Shown here in pieces: positions 34,241 through 43,541 of a stretch of DNA of 64,000 bases. Source of the DNA: Lentimicrobiaceae bacterium (GTDB taxonomy: Bacteria; Bacteroidota; Bacteroidia; Bacteroidales; JAGNHN01). The stretch's first letter is position 1; each line of letters opens with the position of its first letter. Location: positions 35,355 through 99,354 of the forward strand of contig JAGNHN010000005.1 in NCBI GenBank assembly GCA_018001695.1, read 5' to 3'. The notes under the pieces were generated by a model. The model saw only the letters and a program-made list of their open reading frames with translations. It did not search any database and was not told the DNA's origin. The translations under genes were made by a program, and so were the position numbers.

Positions 34241-35641
34241 ATGACAATAGAGTTTTTAGGTGCTGCCCGGGAGGTAACCGGAAGCAAGTTCCTTATCACC
34301 ACGGATGGTGGAACAAGGATATTGCTGGATTGCGGCTTGTATCAGGGTAAGGGACAGGAAACCGACAGCATGAACCGCGACCTCGGTTTCAATCCGGAGG
34401 ATATTGACTATCTGCTACTTTCCCATGCTCACATTGATCATAGTGGCCTGATCCCATACCTTCACAAGGAAGGATTCCGGGGCAGGATCTTCTGCACACC
34501 GGCAACCCGCGACCTATGTGCCATTATGTTGCTGGATTCCGGACATATACAGGAAAGTGATACCAGGGTCAATAATAAGAAACGGGCCAGACAGGGTCTG
34601 CCACCACTGGAACCCATTTACAACCAGAATGATGCCCGGCGCTGCCTGCATCATTTTTTTAGCATTCCCTATGATAACTTCTTCCCGCTGACGCCTGAAG
34701 TCGAGGTTATGTTTTCCGATACCGGACATATCCTCGGAAGCTCTGCTGTCAATATGGTATTCCATCGCAAGGAGGGTGATATCCGCATTACCTACACAGG
34801 TGACATTGGGCGGTTACAGGATAAAATCCTCAGACCTCCCCAGCCCTTTCCTCAGGCGGACTACATCCTGACAGAATCTACCTATGGAGACAGACTGCAT
34901 GCACCCATGCAGGATGCTGAGAAAGACCTGCTGAACATTGTTCGGCACACCTGTGTCGAGAAAAAGGGCAAACTCATCATCCCTTCCTTTAGCGTGGGCC
35001 GTACGCAGGAATTGGTCTATGCTCTTAACCGGCTGGAACATGCCGGACTGCTGCCCAGGATAGAGGTGTTTGTGGATAGCCCCTTGTCGGTCAATGCCAC
35101 TGAAGTCATGCGACTTCATCCGGAATGCTTCAATGATGAAATGCTGACTTTTATGGAGCAGGACCCTGATCCTTTTGGGTTTGGCCGGCTTACCTATATC
35201 CGGGCCGTCGAAAAGAGCAAGGCACTTAACTTTTATAAGGGCCCCTGTATCATTATTTCTGCCAGCGGCATGGTTGAAGCTGGCCGCATCAAGCATCATG
35301 TTGCCAATTCCATTGAGGATTCGCGCAATACCATACTGATCGTAGGCTATTGTGCTCCCAGTACGCTGGGGGCCCGTTTGCAAACTGGCTTGCAGGAAGT
35401 TTCCATCTTCGGGGAGATCCATCCGGTCAGGGCTGAGATCAGTCGACTGGAGTCATTTAGTGCGCATGGGGACTATCAGGAAATGATTTCTTACCTCCGG
35501 TGCCAGGATCCTGAACAGCTTAAAGGCCTGTTTCTTGTTCATGGTGAAGAGGAAGCGCAGAGGTCCTATCAGAAACACCTGGAGGCCGCGGGTTTTGATC
35601 GTATACAGATCCCGGCAAGAGGAGAATATGTAACCATATAG
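34241..35641 (+). CDS. Metallo-beta-lactamase fold RNA hydrolase, beta-CASP/RMMBL family
   Basis: A 466-residue protein with the zinc-binding 'SHAHIDHSG', 'DTGHILGSS', 'YTGDIG' and 'ESTYGDR' of beta-CASP enzymes, a central beta-CASP domain ('IPSFSVGRTQELVYAL', 'VDSPLSVNATEV', 'IISASGMVEAGRIKHH') and the C-terminal RMMBL domain with 'FSAHGD' and 'LVHGE'. Relatives are RNA endo/exonucleases (Ysh1/CPSF73-like). It begins 6 bases after the T9SS gene and ends 2 bases before ccmB. Confidence 0.92.
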   Translation: MTIEFLGAAREVTGSKFLITTDGGTRILLDCGLYQGKGQETDSMNRDLGFNPEDIDYLLLSHAHIDHSGLIPYLHKEGFRGRIFCTPATRDLCAIMLLDSGHIQESDTRVNNKKRARQGLPPLEPIYNQNDARRCLHHFFSIPYDNFFPLTPEVEVMFSDTGHILGSSAVNMVFHRKEGDIRITYTGDIGRLQDKILRPPQPFPQADYILTESTYGDRLHAPMQDAEKDLLNIVRHTCVEKKGKLIIPSFSVGRTQELVYALNRLEHAGLLPRIEVFVDSPLSVNATEVMRLHPECFNDEMLTFMEQDPDPFGFGRLTYIRAVEKSKALNFYKGPCIIISASGMVEAGRIKHHVANSIEDSRNTILIVGYCAPSTLGARLQTGLQEVSIFGEIHPVRAEISRLESFSAHGDYQEMISYLRCQDPEQLKGLFLVHGEEEAQRSYQKHLEAAGFDRIQIPARGEYVTI

Positions 35642-35643
35642 TC

Positions 35644-36303
35644 ATGCGCTTTGTCACTGAGGTCTGGCAATTGGTCCGCAAAGAAGCGGTGCTGGAGATA
35701 CGGCAGAAATATGCATTGAATGGCATACTTCTTTACGTATTATCCACTGTTTTTGTCACTTACCTGGCGTTCGACCGCATTATTCAGCCATCCACCTGGA
35801 ATGCCTTATTCTGGATCATCATGCTATTTGCTGCCGTCAATGCGGTCTCCAAAAGTTTTGTGCAGGAGAGCCAGGGAAGGCACCTGTATTATTTCAATCT
35901 TGCATCTCCATTGAGCATCATCACATCCAAGATGATATACAACGGATTGCTGATGATGATGCTGGGCGCACTTAACCTGTTCATCTTCGTGCTGCTGATG
36001 GATCATTTTGTGCAGCACTGGACCTATTTCATCCTGAACCTGATGCTGGGATGCGTTGGTTTGTCGGGCCTTCTGACCATGATCGCTGCCATATCAGCCC
36101 GAACCAACAACAACTTTTCCCTCATGGCCATCCTGAGTTTTCCAATTGTCCTGCCGTTACTGCTAACACTCATCAGGGCCTCCGGAGCTGCATTGGAGAC
36201 GGTATGGACACCTGCGCCCTCTCTGATGCTGGCAATCGGATTGCTCAGTATTTTGCCGGCAGCACTGGCACTGCTCCTGTACCCTTATTTGTGGCAGGAC
36301 TGA
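35644..36303 (+). CDS. ccmB: Heme exporter permease CcmB
   Basis: A 219-residue inner-membrane protein with about six helices and the CcmB-like opening 'VWQLVRKEAVLEIRQKYALNGILLYVLS', then 'VSKSFVQESQGRHLYYFNLASPLSIITSKMIYNG'. CcmB is the permease of the CcmABC heme-handling transporter in cytochrome c maturation System I. The ATPase gene ccmA is not in the window; the gene in its usual place is the beta-CASP hydrolase. Confidence 0.88.
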   Translation: MRFVTEVWQLVRKEAVLEIRQKYALNGILLYVLSTVFVTYLAFDRIIQPSTWNALFWIIMLFAAVNAVSKSFVQESQGRHLYYFNLASPLSIITSKMIYNGLLMMMLGALNLFIFVLLMDHFVQHWTYFILNLMLGCVGLSGLLTMIAAISARTNNNFSLMAILSFPIVLPLLLTLIRASGAALETVWTPAPSLMLAIGLLSILPAALALLLYPYLWQD

Positions 36304-36339
36304 TCGATGCTCCTCATGCAGGGCATTCATTGTTTGTTG

Positions 36340-36347
36340 TATCTTTG
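36340..36347 (+). promoter_or_regulatory. Promoter -7 box for ccmC
   Basis: TATCTTTG matches TAnnTTTG, 42 bases before the ccmC start codon, so ccmC-D-E may be transcribed separately from ccmB. Confidence 0.45.
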
Positions 36348-36389
36348 ATACCTGATTAGTTATTTAGTTATTTACATAGATCGTGGTTC

Positions 36390-37067
36390 ATGAACTGGAA
36401 GAAACATGGATGGAAAGTCCTTCCGATTTTATTGCTCATCTATGCGGTAGTGGCCGGACTGACTATACGGGTGCCTGATTTGCCCATCGTGGAGGAATCT
36501 ATTCGAAATCTGTTTTACCATGTCGGCATGTGGTTTGCCATGATGGTGATGTTTGTGATCTCTTTCGTATTCAGCCTGCGGCATTTGCGGACATTTTCCA
36601 GGAGGGATGACATCATGGCCCATGAGTCGGCTTCGGTTGGCTTACTATTTGGCCTGCTTGGAATCTTCACCGGAATGATCTGGGCCAAAAACACCTGGGG
36701 AGCTTACTGGGTCAAAGACCCCCAGCTGATTGGCGCAGCCGTTAGTATACTGGCATATATGGCATATTTCGTGCTGCGGAGTTCAATGGATGAGGTCCAT
36801 AAACGGGCACGTATCGCTGCGGTCTATAATATCTTCGCCTTTGTCATGCTGGTCGTATTCATCGGGATACTTCCCCGTATGGCCGAAAGCTCGCTTCACC
36901 CCAGCAGTACCAATGACCCGGGAATGACGGTGAAAGAGCTGGATAACACCATGCGTTATGTCTTCTACCCGGCTGCCCTGGGATGGATTCTGCTGGGTGT
37001 CTGGATCATCGACCTGCGGGTTAGGTGGCGTAAATTGCGTGAATCTTTGGACGATGTTAACCCTTAA
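36390..37067 (+). CDS. ccmC: Cytochrome c biogenesis protein CcmC
   Basis: A 225-residue heme-handling membrane protein with six helices. It has the tryptophan-rich heme-binding segment 'TWGAYWVKDPQL' (the WWD domain) and the flanking histidines, one before the motif in 'YHVGMWFAMM' and one after it in 'SSLHPSS'. CcmC loads heme on the chaperone CcmE. The ccmD-like and ccmE genes follow directly. Confidence 0.9.
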   Translation: MNWKKHGWKVLPILLLIYAVVAGLTIRVPDLPIVEESIRNLFYHVGMWFAMMVMFVISFVFSLRHLRTFSRRDDIMAHESASVGLLFGLLGIFTGMIWAKNTWGAYWVKDPQLIGAAVSILAYMAYFVLRSSMDEVHKRARIAAVYNIFAFVMLVVFIGILPRMAESSLHPSSTNDPGMTVKELDNTMRYVFYPAALGWILLGVWIIDLRVRWRKLRESLDDVNP

Positions 37068-37079
37068 TACCGGAAAACC

Positions 37080-37223
37080 ATGTTTGAAAATAAAATAGGT
37101 GTTGTCATTCTCGTAATTCTCATCATTCTCGCCGGCATTAGTCTTTTTTTGGTGAACCTGGAGCGCAGGATAAACAAGCTCGAGAAAGACTGGAAGGAAA
37201 AGAAGATGGAATCGAAGGAGTAA
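37080..37223 (+). CDS. ccmD: CcmD-like small membrane protein
   Basis: A 47-residue protein beginning MFENKIGVVILVILIILAGI, a single membrane helix, followed by a charged, coiled-coil-like tail ('LERRINKLEKDWKEKK'). This is the size, topology and gene position (between ccmC and ccmE) of CcmD, which stabilises the CcmABC-CcmE complex. Sequence conservation in the family is poor, so the call rests mainly on context. Confidence 0.75.
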   Translation: MFENKIGVVILVILIILAGISLFLVNLERRINKLEKDWKEKKMESKE

Positions 37224-37242
37224 CTTAAAAATTCTCAGGAAA

Positions 37243-37662
37243 ATGAAGATTATTCATATCATAGGAATCCTGTTTATCGTAGGAATCATTGCGGTTGTAA
37301 TCAGTACCTTTACTGATACAAGTACTTATGTGGACTTTTCTACTGCCAGCAAGCATCCCAACAAGGAATTTCACATCATTGGAACGCTGAACCTCGAGAA
37401 GGGCGTAAACTATGATGCCGGTCAGGATGCCAATCAGTTCTCTTTTTATATGATTGACAGCAAGGGAGAAGAGAGGCTGGTAAGGTACTTCGATGCCAAG
37501 CCGCAGGATTTTGAGAAGTCGGAACAGGTGGTGATCATTGGCAAAGTGGATGGAGATGCAGTAACAGCTTCCAGTTTATTGCTGAAGTGTCCTTCCAAAT
37601 ATAACGATGACCAGGTGCCTCAGGAATACAAGGAAACTGAATACGCTACGGAAGGAACGTAG
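37243..37662 (+). CDS. ccmE: Cytochrome c maturation protein CcmE, CxxxY variant
   Basis: A 139-residue protein with an N-terminal membrane anchor (residues 3-22) and an OB-fold periplasmic domain. The heme-attachment motif, HxxxY in E. coli, reads Cys-Pro-Ser-Lys-Tyr at residues 116-120. This is the Cys form known from the System I* branch of cytochrome c maturation. It is followed not by ccmF but by tilS on the other strand, whose end overlaps by 17 bases. Confidence 0.9.
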   Translation: MKIIHIIGILFIVGIIAVVISTFTDTSTYVDFSTASKHPNKEFHIIGTLNLEKGVNYDAGQDANQFSFYMIDSKGEERLVRYFDAKPQDFEKSEQVVIIGKVDGDAVTASSLLLKCPSKYNDDQVPQEYKETEYATEGT

Positions 37663-38992
37663 CATCATGCTGGATTTCGATGCGAAGGACCCATTTGGTT
37701 TTTCGCCCGACCCTGAAACGATGGTCTATTCTGTAACCGGCTACCCAGGCTATTTTGCCTGCTGATTCGAACAGCCATACAGCATCCTTTTCGAACCTGC
37801 TGAGCTTCTGGTCAACAAAGAAATCACTGAGCTTGCGTTTGCCCTGCATCCCCAGCGGTTGGAACATATCTCCGCTTTTCCACTTCCTGATTATCAGGGG
37901 ATACTGCAGTTTATCATAATCCAGAAACGCGATAAACCTGCCCTGGTCGAGGTTGCCGGTTTCATGGGCCGGAATTATTGATAAAGTGGCACAAAAGGGC
38001 TGGCAGATGGTTTCCTCTTCACCTGAGATTTCAAAGACCTCTGTTTCTGAAGATGCTTTCTTGCGGATGATAAGCTCGTTACGGTCAATCAGGCATTCAT
38101 AATCTGAAGTATAGAACTGTTTGCCAGGTTCGCCTCCCCAGGAGGCAGCGATCTGGGAAGATTGATGAAAGTTAAAACCGTATTCCTGCAGATACGAATG
38201 GGTATAGGCTGCCAGGGCCGGCCCGCTCAATGCTGCTGGTTTTGGATAGTGCGTCCATGGGCTGGAACTCTGCTGCCTTGCTGTTTCATCCATTTGTTGT
38301 ATGGCATGCGTCAGCAGATCTGATTCTGCTCTGAATCGGAGCATGTTGTTATAGAGTCGCTGCCTGATTCCCGGGCGGAATGCTTCCAGCATCGGAAGCA
38401 GGCTGTGCCGGATTTTGTTCCGGAGATATTTCTGCCCGGCATTGCTGCTGTCTTCGCGGTAGAGCAGCCCATGCTGTCGGGCATAGGTCGCAATTTCCTC
38501 TCGTGATGCAAACAGCAGGGGATGAATGATGTGACCGGCCTGAGGGTCCATTCCTTTAAGACCTTGCAGTCCGGTGCCGCGGATCAGGTTGATAAACATC
38601 GTCTCAATCTCATCATCACGGTGGTGGGCAGTGGCGATGTGGGAATATGTAAAATCTTGTCTTAGTGACTCAAACCATGCATAACGAAGCGCCCGCGCAG
38701 CTTCCTGGATGCTAAGATGTTCTCTGCGGGCTACCTCGGGCGTGTCAAAGTGCTTGACATGCAATGGAATGCTGAGCTGGTTGGACAATGCTTCGATAAA
38801 GGCCTGGTCCCCATCCGCTTCTTCTCCCCTTAATCCAAAATGGCAGTGGGCCATACCAAATCGAAATCCTGCTACACGAAACAACGACACCATTACGATG
38901 GAGTCCAACCCACCACTCACACCCAGCAGATAAGTCTCCCCACCTGACAGGTGCATGGTTGATCTCATGAATTGCAGCATGCGTTCTACCAT
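37646..38992 (-). CDS. tilS: tRNA(Ile)-lysidine synthetase
   Basis: A 448-residue protein with the N-type PP-loop 'GVSGGLDSIVM' at about residues 24-34, 'AHCHFGLRGEEADGD', 'TAHHRDDEIETMFINLIRGTGLQGLKGM' and 'REDSSNAGQKYLRNKIRHSLLP', then the C-terminal TilS domain. It modifies C34 of tRNA-Ile(CAU) to lysidine. A promoter box ends 5 bases before the ATG at 38992, so translation may start there on a leaderless mRNA or at the ATG at 38980. Confidence 0.94.
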   Translation of the reverse strand: MVERMLQFMRSTMHLSGGETYLLGVSGGLDSIVMVSLFRVAGFRFGMAHCHFGLRGEEADGDQAFIEALSNQLSIPLHVKHFDTPEVARREHLSIQEAARALRYAWFESLRQDFTYSHIATAHHRDDEIETMFINLIRGTGLQGLKGMDPQAGHIIHPLLFASREEIATYARQHGLLYREDSSNAGQKYLRNKIRHSLLPMLEAFRPGIRQRLYNNMLRFRAESDLLTHAIQQMDETARQQSSSPWTHYPKPAALSGPALAAYTHSYLQEYGFNFHQSSQIAASWGGEPGKQFYTSDYECLIDRNELIIRKKASSETEVFEISGEEETICQPFCATLSIIPAHETGNLDQGRFIAFLDYDKLQYPLIIRKWKSGDMFQPLGMQGKRKLSDFFVDQKLSRFEKDAVWLFESAGKIAWVAGYRIDHRFRVGRKTKWVLRIEIQHDATFLP

Positions 38993-38996
38993 GATT

Positions 38997-39004
38997 CAAA
39001 TATA
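38997..39004 (-). promoter_or_regulatory. Promoter -7 box for tilS
   Basis: The minus strand reads TATATTTG, ending 5 bases before the tilS ATG at 38992. Confidence 0.5.
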
Positions 39005-39042
39005 CGCATAAGGGGAGGCCGTATGACGGGCAGGGAGTCTTA

Positions 39043-39086
39043 TAAAAAGCGACGGGCCGGAAAGATTGTTTTCTTCTTTCCGGCCC
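39043..39086 (-). terminator. Intrinsic terminator after korB
   Basis: CTTTCCGGCCC (39076-39086) and GGGCCGGAAAG (39054-39064) pair perfectly over 11 bp. On the minus strand the stem is followed by a short T-run (CTTTTTATAAG). It ends the korAB transcript. Confidence 0.85.
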
Positions 39087-39112
39087 GGCAATGTTGTTTC
39101 AGATTCCTCAGG

Positions 39113-40150
39113 TCAGCTGATCTCCCAGGTATTACCGCTGTTGAGCAGGTCGTCGGCATTCCTGATCGGGGAAGTGGCTTTCATCTCCCGGATCTTGTCT
39201 TCCATCAGCCCTTCAAACGTCGGCTTGTTCACTGCCCTGATCACGCCCATGGCCATGGGGTATGCCGGAGGCGCCATGCCGGCCAGCATCATATGCAGAG
39301 CCGGGTTGGGATCTGTCTGATCATGAACCAGGATGTCTTTTTCTGTGATGCCATCCTCACCAAGTTTAACCACTTCCAACCTTAGGTTATTCAGCCGCAG
39401 GCCCTTTTCATTTTCCTTGCCGAACAGCATCGGTTTACCATGTTCAAGGTAGATGATGTGGTCATCCTTGGTTGCCTTATCGGTGATGAGGTCGTGGACT
39501 TTGTTGTTGAAAATCACACAGTTTTGCATGATTTCCGTCACTGCAGTTCCTTTATGTTGCGCAGCGATCATAAAGATCTCCGTCATCATTCTTGGATTGG
39601 TATCCACAGCGCGGGCGAAGAAAGTCCCCTGCGATCCCATCACCAGCTCTCCCGGATTGAAGGGATGCTCAAAGGTGCCCTGGGGTGATGTCTTGGTGAC
39701 ATGACCTAGGGGGGTCGTCGGGGAGAACTGGCCTTTGGTCAGACCATAGATCTTGTTGTTGAACAATAAGATCTTTATATCAATATTTCTTCGGATGGTA
39801 TGGATAAAATGGTTCCCACCAATAGCCATACAGTCTCCGTCACCGGTGATCATCCAGACGCTGAGTTCAGGTCTGGCGATCTTAACGCCGGATGCAATGG
39901 CGGCGGCCCTGCCATGGATTCCATGAATTCCATACGTGTTCATATAATATGGGAAGCGGGAGGAGCATCCGATGCCGGAGACCACCACAAAATTCTCCTT
40001 GGGAATCCCGAGTTCGGGAAACACTTTCTCTACTGAGGAAAGAATGGCATGGTCTCCGCAACCCGGACACCATTTCACCATCTGGTCGCTGACAAAATCC
40101 TCTTTGGTCAGTTTGACATTCATAGCCGGAGTGTGCATATCCTGATCCAT
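39113..40150 (-). CDS. korB: 2-oxoacid:ferredoxin oxidoreductase subunit beta
   Basis: A 345-residue thiamine-diphosphate subunit with 'KWCPGCGDHAI' at residues 28-38 and the ThDP-binding block 'ITGDGDCMAIGGNHFIHTIRRNIDIKILLFNNKIYGLTKGQ', followed by 'FSPTTPLG'. With the alpha subunit it oxidises 2-oxoglutarate (or another 2-oxoacid) with CoA and ferredoxin. It begins 3 bases after korA. Confidence 0.92.
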   Translation of the reverse strand: MDQDMHTPAMNVKLTKEDFVSDQMVKWCPGCGDHAILSSVEKVFPELGIPKENFVVVSGIGCSSRFPYYMNTYGIHGIHGRAAAIASGVKIARPELSVWMITGDGDCMAIGGNHFIHTIRRNIDIKILLFNNKIYGLTKGQFSPTTPLGHVTKTSPQGTFEHPFNPGELVMGSQGTFFARAVDTNPRMMTEIFMIAAQHKGTAVTEIMQNCVIFNNKVHDLITDKATKDDHIIYLEHGKPMLFGKENEKGLRLNNLRLEVVKLGEDGITEKDILVHDQTDPNPALHMMLAGMAPPAYPMAMGVIRAVNKPTFEGLMEDKIREMKATSPIRNADDLLNSGNTWEIS

Positions 40151-40153
40151 CGT

Positions 40154-42001
40154 TTATCCCTCCATTTCTTGTTTAAACCTGTCTGTCAATTCTTTCACCA
40201 TGAAAGGTAGTCCCTGAACCTTATTAAACTGCGCATACCTGTACTGCGGATAATTAATTTTCAGGTATTTGGCCATTTGACCAAGGTTGAGTTCACAGAC
40301 CAGAATCTTGCGGAAGTTGCCCAGAATTTCTTCGAGATTGAGTGGCAGTGGATTGATATGCCTCAGGTGAACCATACCCACGGCGTGTCCCTGTTGCTGC
40401 ATTTCCTGAACCGCTTCAAGGACAACACCATACGTGCTTCCCCAGCTGATAACCAGGAGGTCACCTTCAGGGGCGCCAATTACAGATTGGTGAGGTATAT
40501 AGTTGGCTACCCGCTTTACTTTTTCTTCCCTCAGCTCGGTCATCAGCTGGTGGTTTTTCGGATCATGGGAAACATTACCGGAGATATTATCTTTTTCCAA
40601 TCCGCCAACCCTATGTCTCAATCCTTCTGTGCCAGGGATGGCCCAGAGACGGTTAAGTTTTTCAGGATCACGGCGATATGGTTTGAAGTCAGGGTCATTG
40701 GCCTTGGCAATAGGAGGTGTGATCGGAGGAAGATCGGCCATACTGGGTATCTTGAAGATCTCAGAGCCATTGGCGAGATTACCATCGGTAAGAAGAATAA
40801 CGGGTGTCATATGTTCTACAGCCAGTTTGGCCGCTTCATAAGCAGCATAGAAACAGTCGCCGGATGAATGGGCCGCTATGACAATGGTAGGACATTCACC
40901 ATTGCGGCCATATAGTGCCTGTAGCAGGTCGGATTGTTCCGATTTGGTCGGCAATCCTGTTGATGGACCGCCACGCTGTACATCCACGATCACGATGGGA
41001 AGCTCGGTCATCACCGCCAGACCGATGGCTTCGCTTTTCAGCGACAAGCCAGGCCCTGAAGTGGTTGTGATGGCCATGGAACCGGCATAGGCTGCTCCGA
41101 TCGTGGAGGCGATACCGGCGATTTCATCTTCTGCCTGAAATACCTTTACACCAAGTTCTTTGTAGATTGTAAGTTCCTGAAGTATTTCAGAAGCGGGGGT
41201 GATAGGATATGAACCCAGGAAAAGGGGCCTGCCAGCTTTCTCTGAAGCAGCAATGAATCCCCATGCTGTGGCCTGGTTGCCGGTGATATTGCGATAATGC
41301 CCTTTGCTAAGCGGTGCGGGCGGAACGCTGTAGGTCGTAGCCAGCAATTCCAGCGTATCGGCGTAGTGATAACCTGCCATCAGCACCTTGGTATTGGCTT
41401 CTACGACAAGTTCATTTTTTTTGAATTTCTTCCTGAAGAAATTGATCGTATGACTGAAATCGATGTTGAAGATGTAATAGAGCAACCCGAGTGCAAACAT
41501 ATTGCGGCTCTTGCTGGCTGTCTTGTGATCGATGCCCAGATCTTTCACACTGTCGCGGGCCATCTGTGTGATCGGAGCTTTGATGATGCGATACCCATCA
41601 AGTTCCTTTGTTTCCAGTGGATTAGAAGTATATCCTGCCCTTTCCAATGACTTCTCATTGAAGGCATCCGTGTCGACGATGATGGTACCGCCCGGCTTCA
41701 TCCATTTGAGATTGGATTTGAGTGAAGCGGGATTCATTGCCACAAGGACATCTGAAAGATCTCCGGAGGTATGGATTGTTTTTCTTCCGATATGCACCTG
41801 ATAGCCGGATACACCAGCAATGGTACCCTGGGGTGCCCGGATTTCTGCCGGATAATCCGGGAAGGTAGCGAAAACATTACCTGATAAAGCAGCTGCATCT
41901 GAAAACAAGGACCCTGTAAGCTGCATACCATCGCCCGAATCTCCGGCGAACCTGATGACAACACTGTCAAGATCAATAACTTTGCTTAGCTTTTCCGCCA
42001 T
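40154..42001 (-). CDS. korA: 2-oxoacid:acceptor oxidoreductase subunit alpha (fused gamma-alpha)
   Basis: A 615-residue subunit. The gamma domain comes first ('VIRFAGDSGDGMQLTGSLFSDAA', 'PDYPAEIRAPQGTIAGVSGYQVHIG'), and the pyrimidine-binding alpha domain follows ('GNQATAWGFIAASEKAGRPLFLGSYPITPASEIL', 'TTTSGPGLSLKSEAIGLAVMTELPIVIVDVQRGGPSTGLPTK'). This gamma-alpha fusion is the KorA form. No ferredoxin subunit is encoded beside it, so the electron acceptor may be a separate ferredoxin or the flavodoxin at 6607. Confidence 0.93.
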   Translation of the reverse strand: MAEKLSKVIDLDSVVIRFAGDSGDGMQLTGSLFSDAAALSGNVFATFPDYPAEIRAPQGTIAGVSGYQVHIGRKTIHTSGDLSDVLVAMNPASLKSNLKWMKPGGTIIVDTDAFNEKSLERAGYTSNPLETKELDGYRIIKAPITQMARDSVKDLGIDHKTASKSRNMFALGLLYYIFNIDFSHTINFFRKKFKKNELVVEANTKVLMAGYHYADTLELLATTYSVPPAPLSKGHYRNITGNQATAWGFIAASEKAGRPLFLGSYPITPASEILQELTIYKELGVKVFQAEDEIAGIASTIGAAYAGSMAITTTSGPGLSLKSEAIGLAVMTELPIVIVDVQRGGPSTGLPTKSEQSDLLQALYGRNGECPTIVIAAHSSGDCFYAAYEAAKLAVEHMTPVILLTDGNLANGSEIFKIPSMADLPPITPPIAKANDPDFKPYRRDPEKLNRLWAIPGTEGLRHRVGGLEKDNISGNVSHDPKNHQLMTELREEKVKRVANYIPHQSVIGAPEGDLLVISWGSTYGVVLEAVQEMQQQGHAVGMVHLRHINPLPLNLEEILGNFRKILVCELNLGQMAKYLKINYPQYRYAQFNKVQGLPFMVKELTDRFKQEMEG

Positions 42002-42024
42002 GATTGATGGATTGAAATTTAATG

Positions 42025-42032
42025 CAAAGTTA
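42025..42032 (-). promoter_or_regulatory. Promoter -7 box for korAB
   Basis: The minus strand reads TAACTTTG, 23 bases before the korA start. Confidence 0.5.
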
Positions 42033-42234
42033 AAGGTTAAATCATATCGGGGACGATTGCACTCAGGGGGTCAGTAATTTAGATTATGTAAAAATACCCG
42101 TATTTCTTTGGCTTTGACTTTCGACCATCAGCACGTAAGAGACCAGCGATTTCTGGCCTGCTCCGAAGGCCTGGAACATCTTGCTTTTTGTGTATGTTTG
42201 CGGCTGCGCATGAAATGGTGTCAGGAGCATTGAT

Positions 42235-43500
42235 ATGATGGAGATAAGATTTAAGAAGCAGAAGCTGTCCAATGGATTAACGGTTATTGCCCACCATGAT
42301 CCCATGACCCCTATGGTTTGTGTTAATGTCATGTACAAGGTTGGGTCGCGTAATGAAGATCCAGAGCGGACAGGCTTTGCGCATCTGTTTGAGCACCTGA
42401 TGTTTGGAGGATCGAAAAACATACCTGTGTACGACAGGCATGTGGAGGCGGTAGGAGGGGAGAATAATGCCTTTACAAATACTGATGTAACGAATTATTA
42501 TCTGACAGTTCCGGCCCCGGCACTGGATACAGCTTTGTGGCTGGAGTCGGACAGAATGCTGGAGCTGGATTTTTCTGAGGAGGCTTTAGCCGTTCAGAAA
42601 TCAGTGGTTGTTGAGGAATTCAAACAGCGGTATCTGAATCAGCCCTATGGAGATATCTGGATGTTGCTGAGATCATTATCGTATCAGAAGCATCCATACC
42701 GCTGGCCTGCCATCGGGATACATCCTGCCCATATTGAATTGGCCACGCTGGAAGACGTGAAAAACTTTTTCCGGCGGTTTTATCACCCGGGCAATGCTGT
42801 ACTGTCGGTGGCTGGCAACATGGATCCTGATTTTGTTTTTGAGCGGGCTGCGCATTGGTTTGGAGATATTCCTGAAGGGCCAGAAGTCATCGAAAATCGT
42901 GATTCTGAGCCTGTTCAGCGATTTCCCAGGCGGATGGAAGTATACCGGGACGTACCTGCACATGCGTTGTACCGCGCCTATCCCATGCAGGGACGTGTGC
43001 AGCCGGGTTTCTTTGCTGCCGACCTGTTGTCGGACATCCTTAGCGGTGGGTTCTCATCCCGCTTGTATCGAAAGTTGGTGCGGGAACAAAATCTTTTCGC
43101 AGATATTTCAGCCCATTTATCGGCGGAGCTCGAACCAGGCTTGTTCGTGCTAAGCGGACGACTGACACCCGGGACTTCGCATGAGAAAGCCATTCATGCC
43201 CTGGATGCTGAACTGGAGCGGGTGATCGGCGAAGGGGTGACGCAACGAGAGCTGGACAAGGTGAAAAACAAAGTAGAAAGTATGTTGCGTTTCGCATCCC
43301 TCAATCTGACTGAGAAGGCATTGAATCTAGCCTACCATGAAGTCATGGGTGATGCAGCTTTGTTAAACCTGCAACCCGCATTATATAAGGATGTCTCTTT
43401 GCATGATATCCATGAACAGGCAGGTATTATTCTGAATCCTGACCATATGAACGAGATCCGCTACTATAAACGGAATGAAGAGGAAGTTCAGACAACTTAA
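42235..43500 (+). CDS. M16 family zinc peptidase, catalytic subunit
   Basis: A 421-residue pitrilysin-family peptidase with the inverted zinc motif HxxEH at residues 50-54 ('HLFEH') and the third ligand glutamate in 'VVVEEFKQRY' at about residue 127. The second half has the 'GGFSSRLYRKLVREQNLF' segment typical of M16B subunits. No signal peptide is seen. A second M16 gene without the zinc motif lies 1.7 kb downstream in the same transcript direction, so the two probably form a heterodimer like mitochondrial processing peptidase. An ECF sigma factor gene follows 41 bases later. Confidence 0.92.
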   Translation: MMEIRFKKQKLSNGLTVIAHHDPMTPMVCVNVMYKVGSRNEDPERTGFAHLFEHLMFGGSKNIPVYDRHVEAVGGENNAFTNTDVTNYYLTVPAPALDTALWLESDRMLELDFSEEALAVQKSVVVEEFKQRYLNQPYGDIWMLLRSLSYQKHPYRWPAIGIHPAHIELATLEDVKNFFRRFYHPGNAVLSVAGNMDPDFVFERAAHWFGDIPEGPEVIENRDSEPVQRFPRRMEVYRDVPAHALYRAYPMQGRVQPGFFAADLLSDILSGGFSSRLYRKLVREQNLFADISAHLSAELEPGLFVLSGRLTPGTSHEKAIHALDAELERVIGEGVTQRELDKVKNKVESMLRFASLNLTEKALNLAYHEVMGDAALLNLQPALYKDVSLHDIHEQAGIILNPDHMNEIRYYKRNEEEVQTT

Positions 43501-43541
43501 AGCGGGTTGCTGGTGTCTAATGAGCAACTGACCGGGCCCCT

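Noticed and set aside
37646..37662. Overlap of ccmE and tilS as a possible annotation error
   Set aside because: Both proteins end in plausible C-termini and the overlap is a simple convergent 17 bases, as also seen at crtY and the RHH gene.
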